Shown: one piece after another, positions 14,771-24,845 of the stretch
Position numbering within the stretch: position 1 is the first letter of the stretch
How the letters are laid out: the number at the start of each line of letters is the position of its first letter
Origin: Anaerovibrio lipolyticus
Lineage (GTDB): Bacteria; Bacillota; Negativicutes; Selenomonadales; Selenomonadaceae
Assembly: GCF_021531495.1 (NCBI RefSeq)
Contig: NZ_JADYTY010000012.1
Coordinates: 1 to 56,338 of the forward strand
Direction: 5' to 3'
DNA length: 56,338 bases
The notes under the pieces: model-generated
Databases searched by the model: none
Told to the model about the DNA's origin: nothing
The model's input: only the letters and a program-made list of their open reading frames with translations
Program-made: the position numbers and the translations under genes

Positions 14771-15658
14771 ATGGACTTTTTGCATCAGTTTGTCCAACAG
14801 CTGATAAATGGTGTCTCTCTGGGCAGCATTTATGCACTGATTGCCTTGGGCTATACCATGATTTACGGTATCATCAAGCTTATAAATTTTGCTCACGGTG
14901 ATATTTACATGGTAGGTGCCTATATTGGCTTTTTTGCTATTACCAGAGCTGGCCTGTCCATTGTGCCAGCCCTGCTGATTTCCATGGTGGTAACGGGTAT
15001 TTTGGGTATGATTGTGGAAAGATTGGCCTACAAGCCTCTGCGTCATGCCCCAAGAATTTCTGTCTTGATTACGGCCATTGGTGTATCCTTCTTCCTGGAA
15101 TATGCCAGCATGTATTTTGTCAGCCCTACCCCAAGAACCTTTCCAGAGGTTATTCCAAGTGTAGCTTTTAATGTGGGGCCTTTTATTGTTAATGGCCAGC
15201 AGATGCTGATTATGGGTATTACCTTGGTGCTGATGTTGATTCTTACTTATATTGTGCAGAAAACCAAGCTGGGTAAGGCTATGCGGGCTGCTTCCTTTGA
15301 TGTAGAAACGGCTCAGCTGATGGGTATAAATGCAGATAGGGTTATTTCCTTTACCTTCTGCATTGGCTCCGCCTTGGCTGCGGCTGCTGGTGTGCTGGTT
15401 GGTGTTTATTATAACTCCATTGATCCATTAATGGGTATTATGCCTGGTTTGAAGGCCTTTGTAGCAGCAGTATTGGGTGGTATTGGTATTTTGCCTGGTG
15501 CTGTGGCTGGCGGTATTATTTTGGGTGTGATTGAGGCCTTGGTTTCTGGCTTTATTTCCTCTACCTTCCGTGATGCGGCTGCCTTTGCGATTTTGATTCT
15601 GGTATTGTTGTTTAAGCCATCTGGTATTTTTGGCAAGAATACCCGTGAGAAAGTGTAG
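14771..15658 (+). CDS. livH: Branched-chain amino-acid ABC transporter permease LivH
   Basis: A 295-residue polytopic membrane protein (eight or so segments). The family signature is clear: QQLINGVSLGSIYALIALGY, INFAHGDIYMVGAY, and the conserved GLKAFVAAVLGGIG loop before the last helices. ATG 14771 follows GGAGG by 8 nt; an upstream in-frame ATG at 14717 lacks a site. First membrane subunit in the livHMGF block. Confidence 0.94.
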   Translation: MDFLHQFVQQLINGVSLGSIYALIALGYTMIYGIIKLINFAHGDIYMVGAYIGFFAITRAGLSIVPALLISMVVTGILGMIVERLAYKPLRHAPRISVLITAIGVSFFLEYASMYFVSPTPRTFPEVIPSVAFNVGPFIVNGQQMLIMGITLVLMLILTYIVQKTKLGKAMRAASFDVETAQLMGINADRVISFTFCIGSALAAAAGVLVGVYYNSIDPLMGIMPGLKAFVAAVLGGIGILPGAVAGGIILGVIEALVSGFISSTFRDAAAFAILILVLLFKPSGIFGKNTREKV

Positions 15659-15668
15659 GTGACAGGAT

Positions 15669-16619
15669 ATGAATTTGCTGCGTAAAAATGATTTGATTAT
15701 GCTGGGCCTGTCTCTGGTGATTTTTGCTATACTGCAGGTTTTGATTACTACCAAGGTTCTGACCTCCTTCTGGGAGCTGAATCTGATTATTATCGGCATT
15801 AATGTTATTATGGCTGTGAGCCTGAATCTGATTAACGGCTATACAGGACAGTTCTCTTTGGGCCATGCAGGCTTTATGGCGGTAGGTGCTTATACAGGTG
15901 TGGTTATGACTACCTTCTTCCATCTGCCTTTTATTGTGGCTATTATAGCGGGAGCAGTGCTGGCAGGTTTGCTGGGCTTTTTGATTGGTCTGCCAACCCT
16001 TCGTCTGCGGGGAGATTATCTGGCTATTGCTACTCTGGGCTTAGGTGAAATCATCCGCATTGTGATTATGAATCTGGATTATGTGGGGGGCGCTGCTGGC
16101 TTCAAGGGCATTACCCATCATACGAATTTTGCCTGGGTTTTCCTGATTATGCTTTTCACTCTGTTTGTGATTAAAAACTTTGTAAATTCCTCTCATGGCC
16201 GGGCTTGTATTGCCATTAGGGAAAATGAAATTGCGGCGGAGGCTATGGGTATTAATACTACCAAATACAAGGTAATGGCTTTTACCATTGGTGCGGCTTT
16301 TGCTGGTGTGGCTGGCTGTCTTTTTGGCCATAATTTCTATATTATCAGCCCTGGTTCCTTTACCTTTTTGGCTTCCTTTAATTATCTGATTATGGTGGTT
16401 ATGGGCGGTCTTGGCTCCATTACCGGTTCCATTGCTGGTGCCTTTGTAGTAACCTTTATTTCCGCAGTTCTGGCGCCTTGGCCTGAGTTCCGTATGATTA
16501 TCTATGCACTGGCCTTGATTTTGCTGATGTTCTATCGTCCACAGGGCTTGTTTGGCTATATGGAGGTTACCAGCATGGGTATCTTCCGTCGTATTTTCAA
16601 AAGGGGGCATGAATCATGA
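15669..16619 (+). CDS. livM: Branched-chain amino-acid ABC transporter permease LivM
   Basis: A 316-residue membrane protein pairing with LivH. It shows INGYTGQFSLGHAGFMAVGAY near the N-terminus, PTLRLRGDYLAIATLGLGEI, and NYLIMVVMGGLGSITGSIAGA before the final helices. It begins 10 bp after livH and overlaps livG by 4 bp (ATGA). Confidence 0.95.
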   Translation: MNLLRKNDLIMLGLSLVIFAILQVLITTKVLTSFWELNLIIIGINVIMAVSLNLINGYTGQFSLGHAGFMAVGAYTGVVMTTFFHLPFIVAIIAGAVLAGLLGFLIGLPTLRLRGDYLAIATLGLGEIIRIVIMNLDYVGGAAGFKGITHHTNFAWVFLIMLFTLFVIKNFVNSSHGRACIAIRENEIAAEAMGINTTKYKVMAFTIGAAFAGVAGCLFGHNFYIISPGSFTFLASFNYLIMVVMGGLGSITGSIAGAFVVTFISAVLAPWPEFRMIIYALALILLMFYRPQGLFGYMEVTSMGIFRRIFKRGHES

Positions 16620-17386
16620 GTGAGGTACTTCTCAAAGCAGAAAATGTCTCCATTGTATTTGGCGGTCTGAAGGCTGTTTCTGATTTTGATTTTTATATTA
16701 ATAAGGGTGAGCTTATTGGCTTGATTGGACCTAATGGTGCGGGCAAAACCACGGCTTTCAATCTGATTACCGGGGTTTATCAGCCTACTACTGGTAGTAT
16801 TGAATTTGCTGGCAAGAGTATTGTGGGGAAGAAGCCTTATGAGATTACTCAGCGAGGCATTGCCCGTACTTTCCAGAATATCCGTCTTTTCTCTGAGCTG
16901 ACGGTGCTGGATAATGTTAAGATTGCCTTTCATTCCCATGTAAAATATGGTTTGGCGGAAACTGTTTTTCGGGTAGGCAGATATTTTTCTGAGGAAAAGC
17001 AGATTGAGGAAGAAAGCATGAAATTGCTAAAAATCTTCAAGCTGGATGGTCATGCTTATGACCAGGCCAAAAATCTGCCTTATGGTGCTCAGCGCCGTTT
17101 GGAGATTGCCCGGGCCTTGGCAGCCAAGCCAAAGCTGTTGCTTTTGGATGAGCCGGCAGCAGGTATGAATCCTCAGGAAACCAAGGAGCTTATGGAGATG
17201 ATTAGCTGGATTCGTAAGGAATTTGGCCTGACTGTTCTTTTGATTGAGCATGATATGAGCTTGGTTATGGGTATCTGCGAGCGTATCTATGTGTTGGAAT
17301 ATGGTATGATTATTGCCAATGGTACACCAAAGGAGATTCAGGAAAATCCAGAGGTTATCAGGGCATATTTAGGCGGGGAGGCTTGA
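16616..17386 (+). CDS. livG: Branched-chain amino-acid ABC transporter ATPase LivG
   Basis: A 256-residue ATPase. Walker A GPNGAGKTT, Q-loop TFQNIRLF, a signature region degenerate as usual for LivG (LPYGAQRRLEIARALA), Walker B LLLLDEPAAGMNP, H-loop IEHDM, and the family C-terminus NPEVIRAYLGG. It overlaps livM, indicating coupled translation. Confidence 0.95.
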   Translation: MSEVLLKAENVSIVFGGLKAVSDFDFYINKGELIGLIGPNGAGKTTAFNLITGVYQPTTGSIEFAGKSIVGKKPYEITQRGIARTFQNIRLFSELTVLDNVKIAFHSHVKYGLAETVFRVGRYFSEEKQIEEESMKLLKIFKLDGHAYDQAKNLPYGAQRRLEIARALAAKPKLLLLDEPAAGMNPQETKELMEMISWIRKEFGLTVLLIEHDMSLVMGICERIYVLEYGMIIANGTPKEIQENPEVIRAYLGGEA

Positions 17387-17393
17387 TGGAAAT

Positions 17394-18107
17394 ATGGGAA
17401 CTATGCTAACAATAAATGACATAAATGTCTTTTATGGGGCTATTCATGCCATCAAGGGTGTTTCCCTGGAGGTAAATGAGGGGGAGATTGTAACTCTGAT
17501 TGGTGCCAATGGTGCTGGCAAGTCTACAATTCTCCGCACCATTTCCGGACTGTTGAAGCCTAAGACCGGCAGTATTCAGTTTGAAGGACAGGAAATTGCT
17601 GGTATGCCTGCCCATGAGATTGTTAAGACAGGTATTTCTCAGGTGCCAGAGGGACGGCGGATTTTTGCCGAAATGTCCGTGCTGGAAAATCTGGAGCTGG
17701 GAGCCTTTACCCGGAAGGATAAGGATGGCATTAAGGCGGATATGGAATTGGTATTTGAGCGTTTTCCTCGCTTGAAGGAGCGTATTGGCCAGCTGGCAGG
17801 TACTCTTTCTGGTGGTGAACAGCAGATGCTGGCTATGGGCCGTGCCCTTATGAGCCGGCCAAGGCTTTTGCTGTTGGACGAGCCTTCTATGGGCTTGGCG
17901 CCGCTGCTGATTAAGGAAATTTTTACCATTATTCAGGATATTAACAAAACAGGTACTACTGTGCTGCTGGTAGAGCAGAACGCCAATATGGCACTGTCTA
18001 TTGCCCATAGAGCCTATGTCCTGGAAACCGGCCGTATTACCCTAAGCGGTGATGCTAAGGAGCTGGCTGCCAGTGATGAGGTTCGGAAAGCCTACCTGGG
18101 CGGTTAA
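17394..18107 (+). CDS. livF: Branched-chain amino-acid ABC transporter ATPase LivF
   Basis: A 237-residue ATPase, second nucleotide-binding subunit of the transporter. Walker A GANGAGKST, Q-loop VPEGRRIFAEMSV, signature LSGGEQQMLAMGRALM, Walker B LLLLDEPSMGLAP, VEQNANMAL in place of the H-loop histidine as is normal for LivF, and C-terminus DEVRKAYLGG. Last gene of the operon, 7 bp after livG. Confidence 0.95.
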   Translation: MGTMLTINDINVFYGAIHAIKGVSLEVNEGEIVTLIGANGAGKSTILRTISGLLKPKTGSIQFEGQEIAGMPAHEIVKTGISQVPEGRRIFAEMSVLENLELGAFTRKDKDGIKADMELVFERFPRLKERIGQLAGTLSGGEQQMLAMGRALMSRPRLLLLDEPSMGLAPLLIKEIFTIIQDINKTGTTVLLVEQNANMALSIAHRAYVLETGRITLSGDAKELAASDEVRKAYLGG

Positions 18108-18117
18108 AATAGAAAAT

Positions 18118-18188
18118 AAAAATACCCTCTGTCATGTAAGAAGCTATGTAGTGAACAACAAAAGCTTCCCCAGACAGAGGGTATTTTT
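18118..18188. terminator. Bidirectional terminator
   Basis: AAAATACCCTCTGTC/GACAGAGGGTATTTTT, a 15-pair stem with a 39-nt loop, between livF and the convergent CBS gene. Confidence 0.87.
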
Positions 18189-18197
18189 GATTTTATC

Positions 18198-18851
18198 TCA
18201 CTGGCCGATTTTGGCGATGTGGATAATCTTATAGCCCTTGGCTTCGATTTTGTCCTTGATGTCGTCTACATTATCGGCATCAAGGCGGATAACGATTTCG
18301 AAACGACCGGACATGGCCGCCTGCTTGCAGGTAACCATACTATCAATATTGTAGCCTGCATCAGCAATAATGCCAGCCAGCTCCTTAACAACTCCTACCT
18401 TGTCAACTACATCAAGGGTGAGGCGGGTTTTGCCATCAGCCAGGCCCATAACATCAACAAAGGTTTTGAATACATCAGTCTCGGTAATAATACCTATTAC
18501 AGCCCCCATGCTGCTAACAACTGGCAGACCGCTGAGGCGCTCGTTGTACATAACCAGTGCTGCTTCCTCAATAGTGGCTGTATCTGGCAGGGATACTACC
18601 TCCTTGGCCATGATTTCGGCGACAGTCATTTTGTCCAACAGGCTCATGATTTCAAATTTGGAAAGAGTGGTGGCTGGGGAAGGAGCTACCCGCATTACAT
18701 CACGATCGCTAATAATGCCAACTAGACGGCCCTTTTCCACAACTGGCAGACGGCGGATTTTCCGCTGTTTCATTAGCTTGGCAGCATCATTTACAGAAGT
18801 AGTAGGCTCCACGGTAATAGGATTCTTGGTCATACGGTTTGCAACAAACAT
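18198..18851 (-). CDS. CBS-pair protein with ACT domain (AcuB-like)
   Basis: A 217-residue cytoplasmic protein. Two CBS domains (about 1-55: MTKNPITVEPTTSVNDAAKL...GIISDRDV; about 75-130: MAKEVVSLPDTATIEEAAL...GIITETDVF) are followed by an ACT-like domain (about 140-215: RLTLDVVDKVGVVKELAGIIADAGYN). CBS pairs usually sense adenine nucleotides and ACT domains sense amino acids. The same architecture is called AcuB in Bacillus, where the role remains loosely defined. ATG 18851 lies 8 nt behind an AAAGGA site; ATG 18860 would abut the site. Position beside liv genes and pyruvate kinase gives no clear functional link. Confidence 0.86.
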   Translation of the reverse strand: MFVANRMTKNPITVEPTTSVNDAAKLMKQRKIRRLPVVEKGRLVGIISDRDVMRVAPSPATTLSKFEIMSLLDKMTVAEIMAKEVVSLPDTATIEEAALVMYNERLSGLPVVSSMGAVIGIITETDVFKTFVDVMGLADGKTRLTLDVVDKVGVVKELAGIIADAGYNIDSMVTCKQAAMSGRFEIVIRLDADNVDDIKDKIEAKGYKIIHIAKIGQ

Positions 18852-19225
18852 ATTTCTCATCCTTTCCTGAATTATGAAAGTTTTATTTCCATATTATGTA
18901 TATATTAATTCGCTAAAAATTATAAAAATCCTGCTAAAAATTCCAACTAGATAAAAATAACCTTTGGTATTCGCCAGATGAGTTTTGCCAGCTGGAATAA
19001 TTATTGCCATGCCAAGCTTTAGGCCTTTACAAAATTCCTATTTTGATATAATCTATAGTAAAGTGTACAAAGTATACCTTATTTACAACGACTTATTTAC
19101 AGGGCTTTACAAGTATGGATTTATCATATATAATGCACATGAATGAGGAAGTAAACTATTCATATCATTTATAGTTCAATAGAGAAGATGTATGAGTGTA
19201 TTGTGCGGAAGGAGTGTTTTGCACT
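18852..19225. other. AT-rich intergenic stretch
   Basis: Separates the divergent CBS and pyruvate kinase genes. Apart from the pyruvate kinase promoter at 19106-19134, and a weaker TTTACA/TATAAT pair with a 15-bp spacer near 19026, I see no gene, RNA or strong hairpin. Confidence 0.6.
19106..19134 (+). promoter_or_regulatory. Promoter of pyruvate kinase gene
   Basis: TTTACA (19106-19111), 17-bp spacer, TATAAT (19129-19134), giving an 85-nt leader. Confidence 0.8.
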
Positions 19226-20659
19226 ATGTTGAAGAAAACTAAAATTGTATGTACTATGGGACCAGCTACTGAGAAACCAGGCGTGGTTGAAGGCCTGATT
19301 GCCGCAGGTATGAACTGTGCCCGTTTTAATTTTTCCCATGGTGATCATGCTGAGCATATGGGCCGTATTAAAATGGTAAGAGATGCTGCTCGTCATGCTG
19401 ACAAGATTGTAGCTTTGCTGCTGGATACCAAGGGCCCTGAGATGCGTCTGGGTGAGTTCAAGGATGGCAAGGTTCAGCTTACCAAGGGTGAGGAGTTCCT
19501 TCTGACCTATGCTGATACCCCAGGTGATGAGCATCAGGCACCTATCAGCCACAAGGAGCTGTACAAGGAAGTCAAGCCAGGCAATACCATTTTGCTTTCC
19601 GATGGTTTGGTTGGTCTGAAGGTAAAGGAAATCAAGGGCAAGGATATTGTTACTGAGATTTTGAACAGCGGCCCTATGAGCACCAAGAAGCGTGTAGCTG
19701 CTCCTGGTGTTGCTGTTAGCCTGCCACCTATTTCTGAGCAGGATGAAAAGGATATTATCTTTGGCGTAGAGAATGATTTGGACTATGTGGCTGCCTCCTT
19801 TATTCAGCGGGCCAGCGATGTTAAGGCTATCCGCAAGCTGATCAAGGATCACAAGGGCCATATGAATATTATCTCCAAGATTGAGAATCTGGAGGGTGTT
19901 AAGAATATTGATGCCATTATTGAGGCTTCTGATGGTATCATGATTGCTCGTGGTGATTTGGGTGTTGAGATTCCTGCTGAGGATGTACCATTCCTGCAGA
20001 AGGAGATTATCAGCAAGTGTAATCGGTCTGGCAAGCTGGTTATTGTTGCTACCCAGATGCTGGAGTCCATGACCAGCAATCCTCGTCCTACCCGTGCCGA
20101 GGTTTCTGATGTAGCTAACGCTGTATTTGATGGTACTGATGCTATTATGCTCAGCGGTGAGACTGCCAGCGGTGATTATCCAGTAGAGGCTGTTCAGACC
20201 ATGAGCAAGATTGCTATCAAGACTGAGAGCACTATTCAGTACAGAAAGCGCTTTGTTCATATGGGGATTGAGGAGCAGAAGCATATTACGGATGCTATTG
20301 CTCATTCCAGTGTGCAGCTGTCCTATGAGCTGGGAGCTAAGGCTATTTTGACTCCTACTCATTCTGGCTATACCGCCAAGGTGGTTTCCAAATATCGTCC
20401 ATTGGCCAATATTGTGGCTTATGCTTCCACTGCCAAGGTGGCACGCCAGCTTAGCCTTTATTGGGGCGTACAGCTGATTAACGGCCGTATCTGGGAGGAT
20501 GATGATACTGCTACAGCTACCATTACTGCAGCTCTGAAGGAGGGCTATATTGAGACTGGTGATATGACAGTTATTACCTCCGGCATTTCCTCTGGAGAAG
20601 CAGGCTTTAGCAGAAAGGGTAATAATACTACCAAGATTCAGATTGCTATTGCAGACTAA
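19226..20659 (+). CDS. pyk: Pyruvate kinase
   Basis: A 477-residue glycolytic enzyme converting phosphoenolpyruvate and ADP to pyruvate and ATP. It has KIVCTMGPAT, the substrate and metal loop FNFSHGDHAEH, LLDTKGPEMR, the signature IEASDGIMIARGDLGVEIP, VATQMLESM, and MLSGETASGDYP. The C-terminal alpha/beta domain is of normal length and lacks the extra PEP-utiliser-like domain found in some bacilli. The start follows GGAAGGAG; upstream in-frame codons are less well placed. Monocistronic or read through into secG 48 bp later. Confidence 0.96.
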   Translation: MLKKTKIVCTMGPATEKPGVVEGLIAAGMNCARFNFSHGDHAEHMGRIKMVRDAARHADKIVALLLDTKGPEMRLGEFKDGKVQLTKGEEFLLTYADTPGDEHQAPISHKELYKEVKPGNTILLSDGLVGLKVKEIKGKDIVTEILNSGPMSTKKRVAAPGVAVSLPPISEQDEKDIIFGVENDLDYVAASFIQRASDVKAIRKLIKDHKGHMNIISKIENLEGVKNIDAIIEASDGIMIARGDLGVEIPAEDVPFLQKEIISKCNRSGKLVIVATQMLESMTSNPRPTRAEVSDVANAVFDGTDAIMLSGETASGDYPVEAVQTMSKIAIKTESTIQYRKRFVHMGIEEQKHITDAIAHSSVQLSYELGAKAILTPTHSGYTAKVVSKYRPLANIVAYASTAKVARQLSLYWGVQLINGRIWEDDDTATATITAALKEGYIETGDMTVITSGISSGEAGFSRKGNNTTKIQIAIAD

Positions 20660-20707
20660 ATATGATATGATAAAGGGACTTTGAAAATGATAGAGGAGGT
20701 CCCGTAG

Positions 20708-20935
20708 ATGATTACGGTTTTGATGGTTTTAGATGCTGTAGTGGGTTTGCTGCTGATTGCTTCTGTAATTATGCAGACTCCCAAGTCCGCCGGTATGGGC
20801 ATGGGCGGCGGCAGTGATACTGTATTTAGCAGCAGTGCCAGAGGCTTGGATGCTCTTTTGGCTCGGGTAACTGTGGTACTGGCAGCAATATTTGCTGTGC
20901 TTACCCTGTTTATTGCCAAGACAACAGCGTTCTAA
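20708..20935 (+). CDS. secG: Protein-export membrane protein SecG
   Basis: A 75-residue protein with two membrane helices separated by the conserved cytoplasmic loop (IMQTPKSAGMGMGGGSDTVF). It assists SecYE in protein export. It starts 8 nt after GAGGAGGTC. It opens the secG-carboxylesterase-rnr-smpB order found widely in Firmicutes. Confidence 0.93.
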   Translation: MITVLMVLDAVVGLLLIASVIMQTPKSAGMGMGGGSDTVFSSSARGLDALLARVTVVLAAIFAVLTLFIAKTTAF

Positions 20936-20957
20936 ATTTTACAGATTTAACAGGTAG

Positions 20958-20992
20958 GCGTTCTCAATATAAATTGAGAACGCTTATTTTTT
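20958..20992 (+). terminator. Terminator or attenuator after secG
   Basis: GCGTTCTCAAT-ATAA-ATTGAGAACGC, an 11-pair perfect stem followed by TTATTTTTT. It separates secG from the esterase gene. Confidence 0.85.
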
Positions 20993-21036
20993 GTGGTAGA
21001 ATAGTAGAAGAGTATTGACGAATTTGAGGTGGTGTA

Positions 21037-21774
21037 ATGGTTTTACAGGGAGGGGAGCCCTTTTTTTTGCAGGGAGGCAAGCATGGTGTAATTTTGACAC
21101 ATGGCTTCACAGGTACGCCGGCAGAGATGCTGCTGCTGGGAAGGTATCTCCATGCTCAGGGCTATACAGTGTTGGGGATACGCTTGGCTGGACATGGTAC
21201 AACCCCGGAGGCTTTGGCACGAACAGGCCGGGAGGAATGGTATGATTCTATCTGTGATGGCTATTCTCTGTTGGCAGGCTGTTGTGACAAAATATCTTTG
21301 GTAGGCCAGTCTATGGGAGGCCTTTTGACCTTGAAGCTGGCGGCCAATGCAGCTATATATAGGGCAGCGGTGCTGGCAGCACCGATTTTTATCCATGAGG
21401 ATAGACATTTGTATCGTCTTCCTCCCCGGGAGAAATGTGCTGGCCGTTATAAGCACAAAAGAAGGCGTAATTTGCCAGGGATACCGGATATTTGCAATAA
21501 TTCCTATGGGGAAATGCCTCTCGTATCTGTCCATGAGCTGTTGGATTTGATTGATGATGTGAAAATCGAACTGCCTAGAGTCCATTGTCCTTTGCTGATA
21601 CTTCAGGGACATAATGATCATACGGTAAAGGAGCGGAGCGCTCAGTATATTTATCGCCGCAGCGGCAGTGAAGAGAAAGAAATTTATTGGCTGGATAATT
21701 CTGGTCATTTGATAAGTCTTGATTGTCAGAGGCAGGAGGCCTTTGAGAAGATTGCCGATTTTTTGGCTAAATAG
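21037..21774 (+). CDS. Alpha/beta-hydrolase, carboxylesterase (EstA/YvaK-like)
   Basis: A 245-residue cytoplasmic esterase of the monoacylglycerol-lipase/carboxylesterase type. It shows the oxyanion strand GVILTHGFTGTPAEM, the nucleophile elbow GQSMGG (Ser near residue 93), the acid in LLILQGHNDHTV and the catalytic histidine in LDNSGHLISLD. Position between secG and rnr matches yvaK of Bacillus subtilis. Physiological substrate unknown. Start after GAGGTGG, 5 nt upstream. Confidence 0.88.
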   Translation: MVLQGGEPFFLQGGKHGVILTHGFTGTPAEMLLLGRYLHAQGYTVLGIRLAGHGTTPEALARTGREEWYDSICDGYSLLAGCCDKISLVGQSMGGLLTLKLAANAAIYRAAVLAAPIFIHEDRHLYRLPPREKCAGRYKHKRRRNLPGIPDICNNSYGEMPLVSVHELLDLIDDVKIELPRVHCPLLILQGHNDHTVKERSAQYIYRRSGSEEKEIYWLDNSGHLISLDCQRQEAFEKIADFLAK

Positions 21775-21800
21775 GTGGTATAGGAAGAGGGGGGATACCC

Positions 21801-24215
21801 ATGAAAAAGCAGACCTTTAGAAAGGCTCGTTCTTCTGCAACAAGCAGAGGAAAAAAGAGAAGCAAGGCCATCAAGAACAATAATGTTTTGGCTGTTGGTG
21901 GCAGAGAAAATACAGAGAGCAGGCCCCAGAGAAGGACCAGCTATACAGATGAATACGTTGTTGGCAAGGTGTCTATTAACAGCAAGGGCTTTGGCTTCGT
22001 TACGCCAGAGGGCATGATGAAAAATCAGGCAGATGTATTTGTGGCTGGTCATGATATGGCTACGGCTATGAACGGGGACACAGTAAAGGTACAGCTGGCC
22101 AAGGTTCCCCAGATATTACAGGCGGCAGGCCACGCCAGAGAGGGTCGTATTGTTGAGGTTGTAGAGAGAGCCAATAGCCGGGTGGTAGGTATTTATTCCG
22201 CCAGCCGCCGTTTTGGCTTTGTGGTGCCAGATGATACCAGATTGAAGAATGATATCTATGTTCCGGAAGAGGCTTCCATGGAGGCTGCTACTGGTGCCAA
22301 GGTTGTGGTGGAAATAACCCAGTGGCCAGAGGGAAATCTCAAGGCTGAGGGCAGAATTATTGAGGTGCTGGGGCAAAAGGGTGAGCCTGGGGTGGATATT
22401 TTGTCCATTATGCGCCAATATGATTTGTCCGAAACTTTCCCAGAGGAGGTACAAAAGGCCGCTGAAGCCATTCCTCAGTCCATCAACGGAGATGATTACA
22501 TTGGCAAGGAGGGCCGTCAGGATAGACGTGATCTGAAGATTGTCACCATTGATGGCGAGGATGCCAAGGATTTGGATGATGGTGTTTACGTAGAGAAAAA
22601 TGATGACGGCAGCTTTTTCCTAGGTGTTTATATTGCTGATGTGAGCTGGTATGTACGGGAACAGGAGCCTTTGGATGTAGAGGCGGAGGCTAGAGGCACC
22701 AGTGTTTATCTGGTGGATAGAGTTGTACCTATGCTGCCTAAGGCTCTTTCCAATGGTATTTGCAGCTTGAATGCTGGTGTGGATAGACTTTCCATGGCCT
22801 GCGAAATGCATATCAGTCCAGAGGGCAAGGTGGTGGATTACAAAATCCTGCCTGTAGTTATTCATGTTTATCGCCGGTTGACCTATACGCTGGTGAACAA
22901 GATTCTGGTGGATAAGGACAAGGAATTTATTCGGGATAATGAGGATATAGTAAATTTCCTTCATACCTTGCAGGATGTGCGGAATGCCATGTACAAATAC
23001 CGTCATCGCCGAGGTTCTATTGAATTTGAGATTCCGGAAATCAAGGTGAAACTGGATGAAAATGGCAAGGCTGTAGGCTTGACTAAGCGGGTAGGTAATT
23101 TAGGTGAATCCATTGTAGAGCAGTGTATGCTGGCTGCTAATGAAACTGTGGCAGAGCATATGTGTCGTCGTAAGCAGCCTTTTGTCTACCGTGTCCACGA
23201 AAATCCAGAGGAAATCAAGATTACAGCCTTGAATGGATTGCTGGGCACCTTTGGCCTGCATATTCACACTGCCCATGATGGCAGTGTTCAGCCAAAGGAT
23301 TTGCAGGCAGTATTGGAGAAAATCGCGGGAGGCCCAGCAGAGAAGATTGTGAGCACCGTGGCCCTGCGCTCCATGCAGCAGGCCCGTTATGCAGCAGAAA
23401 ATCTGGGACATTTTGGTTTGGCTGCCAAGTATTATACCCATTTTACTTCTCCAATCCGCCGTTATCCGGATTTGATGGTGCACCGTCTGCTGAGGGAATC
23501 CTTTGCTACAGGCTCTATTCCTAAGGAGAAGCGGGAGAAGATTATTGAAAAGCTGGCAGAAAGAGCAGATCATGCTTCTCAGCGGGAGAGAATTGCCGTT
23601 AATGCTGAGCGGGATACTACCGATTTGAAGAAGGTAGAGTATATGCAGCAGTTTGTAGGTGATACCTTTGAGGGTATCATTAGCAGTGTTACTGGCTTTG
23701 GGGTTTTTGTGGAGCTGGATAATGGTGTAGAGGGCTTGGTGCATATTACCACCTTGAAGGACGATTATTACGAATATCTGGAGAGCCAATATGCTTTGGT
23801 GGGAACTCATCACAAGCGCCGCTATCAGCTGGGAGACAAGGTAGAGGTGCTTTTGGCCAGAGCTGACTTGGAGGCTCGCTCCTTGGATTTCCTTATTAAG
23901 GATAATTGCGATACAGCTGCTCTGAATATGGAAAATAGTCAGGATAGAAAGAGCAAGACTGGGGCCAAGGAGGCTGCCCAGGAAGAAAAATCCCGCCGCA
24001 AAACCAAAACCGGCAAGGTCGGCAAAAGAGATAAGACTGGCAAAAAAAAGAAAAATAAAAAATCCAAGCTGGAGGCTCAGGAGGGCTTCAGGTCGGAAAG
24101 AGCCGAAAACATCTCCAGAAAGAGAAAAGATAAAAAGGATAAGCACAAGAAGCGCAAAGGAAAGCGCAGAGCCAAGCAGGATATTATAGCAGATTTTAAT
24201 CCCTATAGTATCTGA
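21801..24215 (+). CDS. rnr: Ribonuclease R
   Basis: An 804-residue processive 3'-5' exoribonuclease that degrades structured RNA and works with SmpB-tmRNA in trans-translation quality control. After a basic N-terminus there are cold-shock-like OB domains (about 50-230: [23 protein letters not shown]), the RNB catalytic domain (about 240-575; acidic cluster [14 protein letters not shown], then [15 protein letters not shown]) and an S1 domain (about 610-690: [18 protein letters not shown]). The last 100 residues form a strongly lysine-rich tail typical of RNase R. An AGAGGGGGG-type site precedes the ATG. Only 17 bp to smpB. Confidence 0.95.
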   Translation: MKKQTFRKARSSATSRGKKRSKAIKNNNVLAVGGRENTESRPQRRTSYTDEYVVGKVSINSKGFGFVTPEGMMKNQADVFVAGHDMATAMNGDTVKVQLAKVPQILQAAGHAREGRIVEVVERANSRVVGIYSASRRFGFVVPDDTRLKNDIYVPEEASMEAATGAKVVVEITQWPEGNLKAEGRIIEVLGQKGEPGVDILSIMRQYDLSETFPEEVQKAAEAIPQSINGDDYIGKEGRQDRRDLKIVTIDGEDAKDLDDGVYVEKNDDGSFFLGVYIADVSWYVREQEPLDVEAEARGTSVYLVDRVVPMLPKALSNGICSLNAGVDRLSMACEMHISPEGKVVDYKILPVVIHVYRRLTYTLVNKILVDKDKEFIRDNEDIVNFLHTLQDVRNAMYKYRHRRGSIEFEIPEIKVKLDENGKAVGLTKRVGNLGESIVEQCMLAANETVAEHMCRRKQPFVYRVHENPEEIKITALNGLLGTFGLHIHTAHDGSVQPKDLQAVLEKIAGGPAEKIVSTVALRSMQQARYAAENLGHFGLAAKYYTHFTSPIRRYPDLMVHRLLRESFATGSIPKEKREKIIEKLAERADHASQRERIAVNAERDTTDLKKVEYMQQFVGDTFEGIISSVTGFGVFVELDNGVEGLVHITTLKDDYYEYLESQYALVGTHHKRRYQLGDKVEVLLARADLEARSLDFLIKDNCDTAALNMENSQDRKSKTGAKEAAQEEKSRRKTKTGKVGKRDKTGKKKKNKKSKLEAQEGFRSERAENISRKRKDKKDKHKKRKGKRRAKQDIIADFNPYSI

Positions 24216-24232
24216 GGCAAAAAGGAGATTCT

Positions 24233-24706
24233 ATGGGACGCAAGAATGCAGCCGTGAAAATTGCCTGTGAAAACAGGAAAGCCCGGCATGATTATTTTAT
24301 ACATGAAACCTATGAAGCTGGTTTGGAGCTAAAGGGCACCGAGGTAAAATCCCTGCGGGCTGGCAAGGCAAATCTGAAGGATAGCTATGGCGAAATCAAA
24401 AACGGCGAGGTATTTATTCAGAATATGCATATCAGCCCCTATGAGCAGGGGAATATATTTAACCATGATGCCCTGCGGCCTCGGAAGCTTCTGCTGCACA
24501 AGGCAGAAATTGTGAAGCTGTTTAGCAAGACCAGGGAAAAGGGCTTTACCCTGGTTCCTCTGAAAATTTATTTCAAAAAGGGTAGGGCTAAGCTGGAGCT
24601 GGCCTTGGCTAGTGGTAAGCATAATTATGATAAACGCCGTGATTTGCAGGAAAGAGCTGTCAAGAGAGATGTAGCTCGAGAGCTGCGAGATCGGCAAAAA
24701 GGATGA
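24233..24706 (+). CDS. smpB: SsrA-binding protein SmpB
   Basis: A 157-residue tmRNA-binding protein for ribosome rescue. Recognised by [20 protein letters not shown], the core [19 protein letters not shown], and the C-terminal tail [22 protein letters not shown] that enters the decoding centre. An AAAAAGGAGA site precedes the ATG. The ssrA gene, often next to smpB, is not in the following 140 bp. Confidence 0.96.
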   Translation: MGRKNAAVKIACENRKARHDYFIHETYEAGLELKGTEVKSLRAGKANLKDSYGEIKNGEVFIQNMHISPYEQGNIFNHDALRPRKLLLHKAEIVKLFSKTREKGFTLVPLKIYFKKGRAKLELALASGKHNYDKRRDLQERAVKRDVARELRDRQKG

Positions 24707-24845
24707 TTTTTAACCTCAAAAAGGCAAGGGTATTTTCTTTACACCATCTAAGTGTTATAATAATGTAATGGAAATTGTGCCACCTATAGGGCAGAGCCAA
24801 TAGCTTTGCTCATATTACAGAAATCATAATGTGGAGGTATTTACA

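Noticed and set aside
24707-24845. Possible ssrA (tmRNA) gene behind smpB
   Set aside because: Only about 140 bp, no tRNA-Ala-like ends or tag reading frame.
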